Source: an uncultured Chthoniobacterales bacterium
Lineage (GTDB): Bacteria; Verrucomicrobiota; Verrucomicrobiia; Chthoniobacterales; CAKUMP01
Direction of reading: 5' to 3'
Length of the DNA: 7,567 nt
NCBI GenBank assembly: GCA_934667795.1
Contig: CAKUMP010000110.1
Location: forward strand, 1 to 7,567
Program-made: the position numbers and the translations under genes
Shown: in pieces, positions 1-5,205 of the stretch
Layout: the number at the start of each line of letters is the position of its first letter
How positions within the stretch are numbered: the first letter of the stretch is position 1
Notes under the pieces: model-generated
Databases searched by the model: none
What the model was told of the DNA's origin: nothing
What the model saw: only the letters and a program-made list of their open reading frames with translations

Positions 1-1
1 G

Positions 2-814
2 GTCGCGGCACGATTTGGATTCGAGTGCGTGATTTATATGGGCGAAGTCGATATGAAACGCCAGGCGTTGAATGTCGCACGCATGCAGTTTCTGGGCGCC
101 AAAGTAGTTGCGGTGACTGCCGGGCAAGCAACGCTCAAAGAAGCCATCAATGAGGCGATGCGGGATTGGGTGACGAATGTACGGGATACACATTACATTC
201 TGGGATCGGCATTAGGGTCGCATCCGTATCCGATGATGGTAAGAGATTTTCATTGTGTCATTGGGCGGGAAGCGCGAGCGCAGATACTGGAGCGGACTGG
301 AAGATTGCCAAATCTGCTGGTGGCATGTGTGGGCGGGGGCAGTAATGCGATCGGGCTGTTCCATCCATTTCTGCAGGATAAAGAGGTGCGGATGGTGGGG
401 GTGGAAGCAGGTGGAGACGGGATTATCCGTGGACGCCATGCAGCACGGTTTCAAGGTGGAAAACTCGGCGTCCTCCAGGGGACAAAAACCTATTTGTTAT
501 GTGATGAGCATGGACAAATTGAATTGACGCACTCGGTTTCTGCCGGACTGGATTACGCCGCAATTGGCCCCGAACACAGCTTTTTACGAGATGCCGGACG
601 GGCAGAATATGATTATGCAACAGATGAAGAAGCACTGAATGCATTTCATCGCCTTTCTGAATTAGAAGGCATTATTCCTGCTTTGGAATCAGCACACGCG
701 ATTGCGTATGTCATAAAAGTGGCAAAGCAGTTCTCCCGGGAAGATATTATTTTGGTAAATCTTTCTGGTCGCGGAGACAAAGATGTTCAGCAGGTGGCTG
801 AGATGGGTCTGTAA
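2..814 (+). CDS. trpB: Tryptophan synthase beta chain, C-terminal part (5' end outside window)
   Basis: The beta subunit of tryptophan synthase is a PLP enzyme that condenses indole with L-serine to give L-tryptophan, working with the alpha subunit (TrpA). The open frame runs from the left edge with no stop, so the gene starts upstream; 270 residues are visible against roughly 400 for the family. The catalytic PLP lysine, near residue 87 in E. coli, is therefore outside the window. Visible family blocks are the IYMGEVD segment just inside the edge, HPYPMMVRDF, the PLP-phosphate loop GGGSNAIG (bases 332-355), AGLDY..IGPEH, EGIIPALESAHA and the C-terminal SGRGDKD. A GTG at 29 is an internal valine codon, not a start. 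No trpA follows: the next gene is yicC after a 122-bp AT-rich gap with no clear terminator hairpin. The family call is certain; only the missing N-terminus limits it. Confidence 0.97.
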   Translation, partial: VAARFGFECVIYMGEVDMKRQALNVARMQFLGAKVVAVTAGQATLKEAINEAMRDWVTNVRDTHYILGSALGSHPYPMMVRDFHCVIGREARAQILERTGRLPNLLVACVGGGSNAIGLFHPFLQDKEVRMVGVEAGGDGIIRGRHAARFQGGKLGVLQGTKTYLLCDEHGQIELTHSVSAGLDYAAIGPEHSFLRDAGRAEYDYATDEEALNAFHRLSELEGIIPALESAHAIAYVIKVAKQFSREDIILVNLSGRGDKDVQQVAEMGL

Positions 815-879
815 TACAAATAAAGTATCAAACAGAGAAATAAAAATTAAAAAATACGTAATATGCTCAGAACGGGTGT

Positions 880-907
880 TTGCAGGAGAGTGATGGGAAT
901 AGATAAT
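880..907 (+). promoter_or_regulatory. Candidate weak sigma70-type promoter for the yicC operon
   Basis: TTGCAG (880-885) and GATAAT (902-907) are separated by 16 bp, ending 29 bp before the yicC start. The -10 matches five of six consensus bases but the -35 only three of six. The surrounding 815-936 gap is AT-rich and holds no obvious hairpin, so transcription could also read through from trpB. This is inference from motif and position only. Confidence 0.3.
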
Positions 908-936
908 ACGAAGGCAAGATTCAGGCAGGAAAATAT

Positions 937-1812
937 ATGAGAAGTATGACCGGATATGGTCGGGGGCAGGCTGCCGCCGAAGGGTTACAATTCACCGTGG
1001 AAATTCAGGCTGTGAACCGGAAACAAACGGATATCAGTTTAAGTCTGGCGCGTGAGTTGTCAGAATTGGAGCCAAATATACGCGATTTGATTAATCATTC
1101 TATTTCACGTGGGCGATTAAATGTGAATGTGGATTTTTCATCTGGTTTTGTCCCTGCCCAGCGTGGGGAGATCGACCGTGAATTAGCGCGTTCGTATTAC
1201 GAGGAAATGGTGAAGGTGAAGCAGGAACTGGAACTGGCCGGGGATGTGCAGATTGATACTTTGTTACGCGCTCCGGGGGTTTTGCGGGTCATTGAGGAAA
1301 AAATTGATATGGAGGTGGCTTGGCCGTTGGTGGAAAAAGCATTAAAACAGGCCATGGCGGATTTGATTCGGATGCGGGTGAGTGAAGGAAAACACTTGGC
1401 CGAAGATATTATCCGGCGATTGAGTGTGGTCCGGGAAAATCTTGGACGTGTGCGCGAGATTCATCCGGAGGTTGTACAACGGTATCGCAATGCTCTGAAA
1501 GAACGTTTGGAAAATGCGGGGCTAGAGGTGGCACTGGATGATGAACGGCTCTTGAAAGAAATTGCTTATTTTGCGGATCGCTCGGATATATCCGAAGAAT
1601 TAACTCGATTGGAAAGCCATTTGGCACAGTTTGCGGAACATCTGGGCAGTAAAGATGCCGTGGGGCGTACGCTGGATTTCATGACACAGGAAATTTATCG
1701 CGAATTAAATACGCTTGGCGCCAAAGCAAATGATGCAGAAATTTCTCAAAATGTAGTTGCATGTAAGTCTGAAATGGAAAAAATCAGGGAGCAGGTGCAA
1801 AATATTGAGTAA
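937..1812 (+). CDS. yicC: YicC/YloC family protein (DUF1732), putative endoribonuclease
   Basis: This 291-residue protein has both hallmarks of the YicC/YloC family. The N-terminus is MRSMTGYGRG, the conserved start of the YicC-like domain. The C-terminal DUF1732 block contains SDISEELTRLESH (from residue 216) and DFMTQEIYRELNT (from residue 247). The length matches the usual 290 or so. E. coli YicC and B. subtilis YloC have been described as endoribonucleases acting on RNA turnover; that function is carried over from the family, not visible here. The ATG is preceded by AGGA (927-930) at 6 nt spacing. Its stop overlaps the proposed gmk start, and yicC/yloC next to gmk is a widely conserved pair, which supports both calls. 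Confidence 0.93.
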   Translation: MRSMTGYGRGQAAAEGLQFTVEIQAVNRKQTDISLSLARELSELEPNIRDLINHSISRGRLNVNVDFSSGFVPAQRGEIDRELARSYYEEMVKVKQELELAGDVQIDTLLRAPGVLRVIEEKIDMEVAWPLVEKALKQAMADLIRMRVSEGKHLAEDIIRRLSVVRENLGRVREIHPEVVQRYRNALKERLENAGLEVALDDERLLKEIAYFADRSDISEELTRLESHLAQFAEHLGSKDAVGRTLDFMTQEIYRELNTLGAKANDAEISQNVVACKSEMEKIREQVQNIE

Positions 1813-2428
1813 CCAATTTTCAAGATCTGGAATTTTATTTGTACTTTCCGCCCCATCCGGTGGAGGGAAGAGTACTTTGTGCAATAATCTGCGTCAGACA
1901 CCCAATTTCATTTATTCCATTTCATGTACAACGCGCGCTCCGAGACCGGGAGAGATCCACGGAGAGGATTACTATTTTTTAAGTAAGGAAGATTTCCTGG
2001 AAAAAGTGCAGGCAGGTGAGTTTCTGGAACATGCAGAAGTCCATGGAAATTTTTATGGCACTTTACGCGAAACGGTGTTGATTCATTTACAGTCCGGCGT
2101 AGATGTCCTGCTGGATGTGGACACCAAAGGGGCACGCACCATACGCGAATGCCAGGATGCAGCCATTCAAAATGCGCTGGTAGATGTGTTTATTATGCCC
2201 CCAAGCCTGGAAGAATTACGTCGGCGCTTGATTAAACGCGGGACAGAAACTCCGGAACAGATCGAGTTGAGAATGGGAAATGCCGTTGCAGAAATGCAAT
2301 TCTGGAAAGAATATCGATATACACTTGTCAGTGGCTCCATGGAAGAAGATTTACAGAAGTTTCGTGCGATTATGCGCGCGGAAAGACAGATGAGTAAACG
2401 CTTGCGAATGCTATTTAAGGATGAGTGA
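1805..2428 (+). CDS. gmk: Guanylate kinase (TTG start)
   Basis: Guanylate kinase phosphorylates GMP to GDP with ATP, an essential cytosolic step of purine nucleotide supply. The P-loop SAPSGGGKST lies at residues 15-24, followed by the GMP-binding block SCTTRAPRPGE..GEDYYF, the LLDVDTKGA strand (usually DVQGA) and the lid segment RLIKRGTET. A TTG start at 1805 gives 207 residues, the E. coli Gmk length. It is preceded by AGGTG (1793-1797) at 7 nt and overlaps the yicC stop, indicating translational coupling. The frame stays open upstream to an ATG at 1757, but that would add 16 residues lying inside yicC without family resemblance. The 3' end overlaps coaC by 8 bp. rpoZ, which often sits between gmk and coaBC, is missing here. 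Confidence 0.95.
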   Translation: MSNQFSRSGILFVLSAPSGGGKSTLCNNLRQTPNFIYSISCTTRAPRPGEIHGEDYYFLSKEDFLEKVQAGEFLEHAEVHGNFYGTLRETVLIHLQSGVDVLLDVDTKGARTIRECQDAAIQNALVDVFIMPPSLEELRRRLIKRGTETPEQIELRMGNAVAEMQFWKEYRYTLVSGSMEEDLQKFRAIMRAERQMSKRLRMLFKDE

Positions 2429-2990
2429 TTCATTGGTCACTGAACAAAAAAGAAAACGGGTTGTGCTGGGGGTAACCGGCTCGATTGCTGCCTATAAAGC
2501 TGCAGATTTAACGAGCAAACTCAGCAAGGCAGGGGTGGATGTGTGCGTGGTCATGACAGAAAATGCAACGGAATTTATTACTCCTTTGACGTTGCAAACG
2601 CTATCCAGAAATCCGGTGCTGGTCGGAAATTTTGATGAAAAAGAAAACTGGAAGCCCGGACATATCGAATTAGCAGACACTGCGGATTTACTGGTGATAG
2701 CACCAGCTTCAGCAAACGCAATCGCAGGCCTGGCACATGGATTTGCCATGGATGCATTGGGTGCAATTGCATTAGCTACGCTCGCCCCCTGCTTGATTGC
2801 TCCCGCGATGAATGGAAAAATGTGGCTACATCCAGCCACCCAGCATAATGTCGAACTGCTAAAAAAACGCGGCGTCGAATTTATCGGGCCAGAAGAAGGA
2901 ATGCTGGCATGCGGATACGAAGGAATCGGCAGGCTCTGGGACGTATCACTCATCGCAGAACACATCCTGTATCTAATCACAAAAAAATGA
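2421..2990 (+). CDS. coaC: Phosphopantothenoylcysteine decarboxylase (CoaC half of split CoaBC)
   Basis: This FMN-dependent enzyme of the HFCD flavoprotein family decarboxylates 4'-phosphopantothenoyl-cysteine to 4'-phosphopantetheine in coenzyme A synthesis. Conserved elements are GVTGSIAAYK (residues 17-26), active-site His81 in GHIELAD (E. coli His75), the FMN-binding PASANA (95-100), PAMNGKMW with Asn131 (E. coli Asn125), and the catalytic-loop cysteine Cys164 in MLACGYEGIGRL (E. coli Cys158). At 189 residues it covers just the decarboxylase half of the usual fused CoaBC. The ATG at 2421 overlaps gmk; AAGG abuts it too closely to be a good SD. An in-frame TTG at 2433, 11 nt after AAGGA (2417-2421), is an alternative start. 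The gene ends in an A7 run followed by TGA, whose bases overlap the coaB ATG (ATGA). Function is certain; the exact start is not. Confidence 0.94.
   Translation: MSDSLVTEQKRKRVVLGVTGSIAAYKAADLTSKLSKAGVDVCVVMTENATEFITPLTLQTLSRNPVLVGNFDEKENWKPGHIELADTADLLVIAPASANAIAGLAHGFAMDALGAIALATLAPCLIAPAMNGKMWLHPATQHNVELLKKRGVEFIGPEEGMLACGYEGIGRLWDVSLIAEHILYLITKK
2981..2987 (+). promoter_or_regulatory. Possible -1 slippery heptamer (A AAA AAA) fusing coaC to coaB
   Basis: In the coaC frame the codons are ACA AAA AAA TGA, so bases 2981-2987 form A AAA AAA, the X XXY YYZ pattern of -1 frameshift sites, immediately before the stop. A -1 slip re-pairs both lysyl-tRNAs on AAA and continues directly into ATG AAG TTT, the start of coaB. 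The product would be a 405-residue CoaBC. No SD-like stimulator 10-14 nt upstream and no convincing downstream stem were found, so this is inference. Simple ATGA coupling, polymerase slippage, or a miscounted homopolymer in assembly explain the layout equally well. Confidence 0.4.
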
Positions 2991-3637
2991 AGTTTTTGGT
3001 GACAGCAGGACCTACGCGTGAACCGATTGACCCTGTGCGATATTTGAGCAACCGTTCATCGGGGAAAATGGGGTATGCGGTTGCGGAAGCCGCAGTGAAA
3101 CAAGGACATGATGTGACTTTGATTTCCGGCCCGGTGCATTTGAATCCTCCGGAAGGGTGCGAGTTGGTGTCGGTAACGACCGCAGAGGAAATGTTTCATG
3201 CAGTGATGGCACATATAAATTTTGTGGATGTTGCCATTTTAGTTGCGGCAGTAGCGGACTTCCGACCTGCAGAATATGCGAGTGAAAAAATCAAAAAAGA
3301 TTCGGGTGCTCCGATCATTCATCTGGTGCCGACGAAAGATATTCTCGCAGAGCTGGGACGAGTGGCGGACAGGAAATTTCTATTGATTGGTTTTGCGGCA
3401 GAGACGCAGGATGTGGAAAATAATGCGATTCAAAAACTGGAGCGTAAGCGATGCGATCTCATTGTGGGAAACGATGTGAGCCTTACTGGTAAAGGGTTTG
3501 AGAGCGATCACAATGCTGTGATTTATGTTGCTCCACACGGCATTATCGGGAAATCCGGCGAACGGACTAAACACGAAATCGCACAACACCTCGTCAAAAA
3601 ATCTGAAGAACTCTACACAAAAAAATTCTCGGAATAA
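2987..3637 (+). CDS. coaB: Phosphopantothenate-cysteine ligase (CoaB half of split CoaBC)
   Basis: CoaB joins 4'-phosphopantothenate and L-cysteine, using CTP in typical bacteria, one step before CoaC in coenzyme A synthesis. The 216-residue product begins MKFLVTAGPTREPIDPVRYL, the first conserved block of the synthetase domain, followed by SNRSSGKMG (residues 21-29), VAAVADFRP (87-94 region), the active-site lysine loop KIKK (101-104), GFAAET (135-140) and GND (161-163). The start is set at ATG 2987 because homology begins there. The longer open frame from 2909 adds 26 Arg/His-rich residues that lie inside coaC. The ATG overlaps the coaC TGA as ATGA and has no Shine-Dalgarno sequence, so translation must depend on coupling or frameshifting. 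Most bacteria carry this domain fused to CoaC; separate genes are known in streptococci and enterococci. Confidence 0.94.
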   Translation: MKFLVTAGPTREPIDPVRYLSNRSSGKMGYAVAEAAVKQGHDVTLISGPVHLNPPEGCELVSVTTAEEMFHAVMAHINFVDVAILVAAVADFRPAEYASEKIKKDSGAPIIHLVPTKDILAELGRVADRKFLLIGFAAETQDVENNAIQKLERKRCDLIVGNDVSLTGKGFESDHNAVIYVAPHGIIGKSGERTKHEIAQHLVKKSEELYTKKFSE

Positions 3638-3768
3638 AAATTTCCAAAAGAAAATTTTCGCAAACACGTGAAGAGAAAATCAAAAAAACGAGATGCATAA
3701 AATGCGTGCGTGTTGTTCGAACTACGATTTAAGTCACGATAAAATATTTAAGAAGATTGATTTTATTC

Positions 3769-3795
3769 TTGACGCTAATGGTTAAGTTTCATAAG
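3769..3795 (+). promoter_or_regulatory. Candidate promoter of the histone-like gene
   Basis: TTGACG (3769-3774, five of six -35 bases) is followed after 15 bp by CATAAG (3790-3795, four of six -10 bases) in a very AT-rich gap. Spacing is short and other pairings are possible. The 3638-3869 gap otherwise contains a weak A/T inverted repeat just after coaB (near 3640-3660) that could be a poor terminator, and no open frame I can support. An independent promoter is expected here because the downstream gene has its own terminator. Confidence 0.33.
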
Positions 3796-3803
3796 CAAGA
3801 CCT

Positions 3804-3852
3804 TGATGGTCATCATCACAGAAAATTTTTTTTGGATCCGCTACTGCGGATT
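3804..3852 (+). promoter_or_regulatory. Leader of histone-like gene: two small hairpins and a T8 run
   Basis: Three things line up in the presumed 5' leader. TGATG-GT-CATCA (3804-3815) is a small inverted repeat. A run of eight T (3826-3833) follows. ATCCGC-TACT-GCGGAT (3836-3851) is a perfect 6-bp stem with a 4-nt loop, ending only 3 nt before the Shine-Dalgarno region. The first hairpin plus T run could be a weak attenuator, and the second stem could stabilise the mRNA 5' end or modulate ribosome access. The structures are read directly; a regulatory role is inferred. Confidence 0.3.
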
Positions 3853-3863
3853 AGAAGGAGGTG
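3853..3863 (+). promoter_or_regulatory. Near-perfect Shine-Dalgarno of the histone-like gene
   Basis: AGAAGGAGGTG is an almost complete anti-16S complement, with AGGAGG ending 8 nt before ATG 3870. It is the strongest ribosome binding site in the window and decides the start. The in-frame GTG at 3861 lies inside this motif and cannot be the initiation codon. It implies high translation of the histone-like protein. Confidence 0.85.
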
Positions 3864-3869
3864 TTAAGC

Positions 3870-4151
3870 ATGGTTGATAGAAACGCAAAGGCAGGGGCTA
3901 AAAAAGCGGTAGCGAAAAAAGCTGCGCCAGCAAAGAAAGCTGCTCCTAAAAAGGCAGTAGCGAAAAAAGCTGCGCCAGCAAAGAAAGCTGCTCCTAAAAA
4001 AGCGGTAGCGAAAAAAGCTGCGCCAGCAAAGAAAGCTGCTCCTAAAAAGGCAGTAGCGAAAAAAGCTGCGCCAGCAAAGAAAGCTGCTCCTAAAAAGGCG
4101 GTAGCGAAAAAAGCTGCGCCAGCAAAGAAAGCTGCTCCTAAAAAGGGATAA
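3870..4151 (+). CDS. Histone H1-like Lys/Ala/Pro-repeat DNA-binding protein
   Basis: The 93-residue product is a 12-residue head (MVDRNAKAGAKK), five identical 16-residue repeats (AVAKKAAPAKKAAPKK) and a final glycine. By count it has 33 Lys, 1 Arg and a single acidic residue, giving a net charge near +33, with no Cys, aromatic residue or hydrophobic core. Such composition matches the C-terminal tail of eukaryotic histone H1 and bacterial H1-like proteins (chlamydial HctB, Bordetella BpH1, Pseudomonas AlgP tail). It is probably a disordered, nucleoid-associated protein that binds DNA or RNA by charge. It stands alone between its own promoter region and a strong terminator, with an ideal ribosome binding site, so high expression is likely. 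A long antisense open frame here is only the complement of the repeat. Low sequence complexity makes homology a weak guide; the class is clear, the exact role is not. Confidence 0.85.
   Translation: MVDRNAKAGAKKAVAKKAAPAKKAAPKKAVAKKAAPAKKAAPKKAVAKKAAPAKKAAPKKAVAKKAAPAKKAAPKKAVAKKAAPAKKAAPKKG
3906..4145 (+). repeat. Five tandem 48-bp coding repeats
   Basis: Copies start at 3906, 3954, 4002, 4050 and 4098. They differ only at the first codon, which alternates GCG, GCA, GCG, GCA, GCG, and at the last codon (AAA in copy 2, AAG in the others). All differences are synonymous. The alternation suggests that a 96-bp two-copy unit was duplicated. Near-identity at the DNA level points to recent expansion or gene conversion, and copy number probably varies between strains. 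Confidence 0.95.
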
Positions 4152-4169
4152 GTAATTAAAACCATAACC

Positions 4170-4190
4170 TTCTTCTGAAAAGTAGAAGAA
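4170..4190 (+). terminator. Small inverted repeat after the histone-like gene
   Basis: TTCTTCT and AGAAGAA form a perfect 7-bp stem around a 7-nt loop (GAAAAGT), 18 bp after the stop codon. No T tract follows, so it is more likely an mRNA 3'-end stabilising hairpin than a terminator by itself; the strong terminator is further downstream. Confidence 0.35.
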
Positions 4191-4236
4191 ATCGTTGTAT
4201 CAGATTCAAGGATTTATTGACTCTGAAGATTTGAGG

Positions 4237-4277
4237 TTCCTCCGGAATGAATGTTCGTTCCGGAGGAATTCTTGTTT
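4237..4277 (+). terminator. Strong intrinsic terminator of the histone-like gene
   Basis: TTCCTCCGGAATGAA (4237-4251) pairs with TTCGTTCCGGAGGAA (4254-4268), a 15-bp stem with one G-U pair and a very tight loop, or 11 uninterrupted Watson-Crick pairs with a 10-nt loop. The T-rich tail TTCTTGTTT follows at 4269-4277. This is the clearest rho-independent terminator in the window and separates the histone unit from the phosphatase-ispF cluster. Confidence 0.85.
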
Positions 4278-4305
4278 GAAACACAAAATTTAGGAGTGTG
4301 ATAAC
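4276..4305 (+). promoter_or_regulatory. Candidate extended -10 promoter for the phosphatase-ispF cluster
   Basis: TTGAAA (4276-4281, five of six) and GATAAC (4300-4305, four of six) are 18 bp apart, and the -10 carries an upstream TGT, giving TGTGATAAC, an extended -10 form. It lies just after the strong terminator, where a new promoter is needed. Transcription would start near 4312, giving a leader of about 128 nt that contains the GC-rich palindromic patch. A perfect TTGACA at 4404-4409 also exists but lacks a suitable -10. Confidence 0.4.
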
Positions 4306-4386
4306 ATGTTACCGCTCTTAATCGGGCGACATGTCGCCAGGATCCACGTTGCCGACGGGGACGTCAGCGCTCCCAGGAACACTAGT
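4302..4386. repeat. GC-rich palindromic patch, probable dispersed hairpin repeat
   Basis: This stretch is distinctly richer in G and C than its surroundings. It holds TAACATGTTA (4302-4311), the 14-bp perfect palindrome GGCGACATGTCGCC (4325-4338), and GCCGACG-GGGA-CGTCAGC (4351-4368), a stem with one mismatch closed by a GNRA-type loop. Six-base palindromes are unusually dense (ACATGT twice, GGATCC, GACGTC, AGCGCT, ACTAGT). On the minus strand it reads GGGAGCGCTGACGTCCCCG, which resembles hairpin repeats I recall scattered through verrucomicrobial and planctomycete genomes; that is memory, not a search. Short peptides can be read in several frames, as expected for such repeats. It may act as leader RNA structure for the next gene. 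Confidence 0.5.
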
Positions 4387-4439
4387 CAATTCTGTGGTTC
4401 AATTTGACAATAGATGCAGAAAGAGGCAAAACCTTAGAT

Positions 4440-5201
4440 ATGAATAATGAGTTAGCAATTGCGGTTGAAGCAGCAAAAAAAGCGGGAGCTTTTTTACGAG
4501 AGCATTTTGGACAGCATCTGCATGTGAATGAAGCAGCGGCGCATGATATCAAACTGGAGCTGGATGTGCAAACGCAGGCGCTTATTGAAGAGGTCTTAAT
4601 GGGGGCGTTTCCTGATTATGCATTTTATGGAGAAGAAGGGATTTCGGGGAATCAGGATAGTGATAAACAATGGATTGTGGATCCTATTGACGGGACGGTA
4701 AATTATTTCTACGGGATCCCCCATTTTTGTACGTCGATCGCATTGCGGCATGGGAAGGATATGGTCATCGGGGTCATTTATGATCCGATGCGGGATGAGT
4801 TATGGACGGTGCAACGGGGGGAGAAACCGCAATTGAATGGCAAAGAGATTCAAGTGAGTACGCGGACGCAATTGAAGGATGCAATTTTGTGTGTGGGATT
4901 TGCAAAAACGACTGCGACGATTAATGCAGGCCTGCCGTTGTTAGAGCGAATGGTGCATCGTGCGCGTAAATGCCGGATGATGGGAAGTGCGGCATTAGAT
5001 CTGGCATATATTTCCTGCGGACGACTGGATGCTTATCTGGAACAAGGGGTAAGCCTTTGGGATATCGCAGCAGGTGTGTTGATGATTGAAGAAGGGGGCG
5101 GGAAAGTAGATATTTCTCCGCGAAAAGATAACCCGGATAAACTCGCAGTCACTGCCTGGAATGGAGTGATGGATTTGCAATTGACTGAGGAAAAGGAATA
5201 A
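4440..5201 (+). CDS. Inositol monophosphatase-family phosphatase (SuhB-like)
   Basis: This is a Mg2+-dependent, Li+-sensitive-type sugar/inositol phosphatase of 253 residues. All metal-site motifs are present: Glu65-Glu66 in YGEEG, the motif A block WIVDPIDGTVNYFYGIPHF (DPIDGT at residues 81-86), and motif B SLWDIAAGVLMIEEGGG (Trp207-Asp208). Members hydrolyse myo-inositol-1-phosphate, histidinol phosphate, PAP or fructose-1,6-bisphosphate, and sequence alone does not settle the substrate; SuhB/IMPase is the closest pattern. The ATG at 4440 starts in register with family N-termini. The longer frame from TTG 4404 adds 12 unrelated residues and lies in the leader. The SD is weak (GAGG at 4423-4426, 13 nt away). 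ispF follows after 4 bp, so the two are almost certainly co-transcribed, though no pathway link is obvious. Confidence 0.93.
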   Translation: MNNELAIAVEAAKKAGAFLREHFGQHLHVNEAAAHDIKLELDVQTQALIEEVLMGAFPDYAFYGEEGISGNQDSDKQWIVDPIDGTVNYFYGIPHFCTSIALRHGKDMVIGVIYDPMRDELWTVQRGEKPQLNGKEIQVSTRTQLKDAILCVGFAKTTATINAGLPLLERMVHRARKCRMMGSAALDLAYISCGRLDAYLEQGVSLWDIAAGVLMIEEGGGKVDISPRKDNPDKLAVTAWNGVMDLQLTEEKE

Positions 5202-5205
5202 AAAA

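Noticed and set aside
2492..2980. 162-codon minus-strand open frame opposite coaC
   Set aside because: The plus strand encodes a complete CoaC with all catalytic residues. The minus frame has no family motif and no start context.
2909..2986. N-terminal extension of coaB by 26 residues
   Set aside because: The added Arg/His-rich residues lie inside coaC in another frame, and CoaB homology begins at Met 2987.
3906..4145. Regular repeats as a CRISPR array
   Set aside because: The 48-bp units are directly adjacent with no unique spacers and are fully coding in one frame.
3851..4165. 104-codon minus-strand open frame rich in Phe/Ala/Gly
   Set aside because: It is the exact complement of the Lys/Ala/Pro repeat array. 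The plus strand has a near-perfect SD, a terminator and a recognisable protein class, and the minus strand has none of these.
4325..4386. Dense restriction-site-like palindromes suggesting a vector polylinker
   Set aside because: The flanks are continuous with natural sequence (terminator on the left, phosphatase leader on the right), and the site order is not one I recognise from a vector. A natural palindromic repeat fits better.
4404..4439. TTG start at 4404 for the phosphatase
   Set aside because: It adds 12 residues with no family resemblance, while ATG 4440 matches the usual N-terminus. TTGACA at 4404-4409 looks like a -35 element but has no partner -10 at proper spacing.
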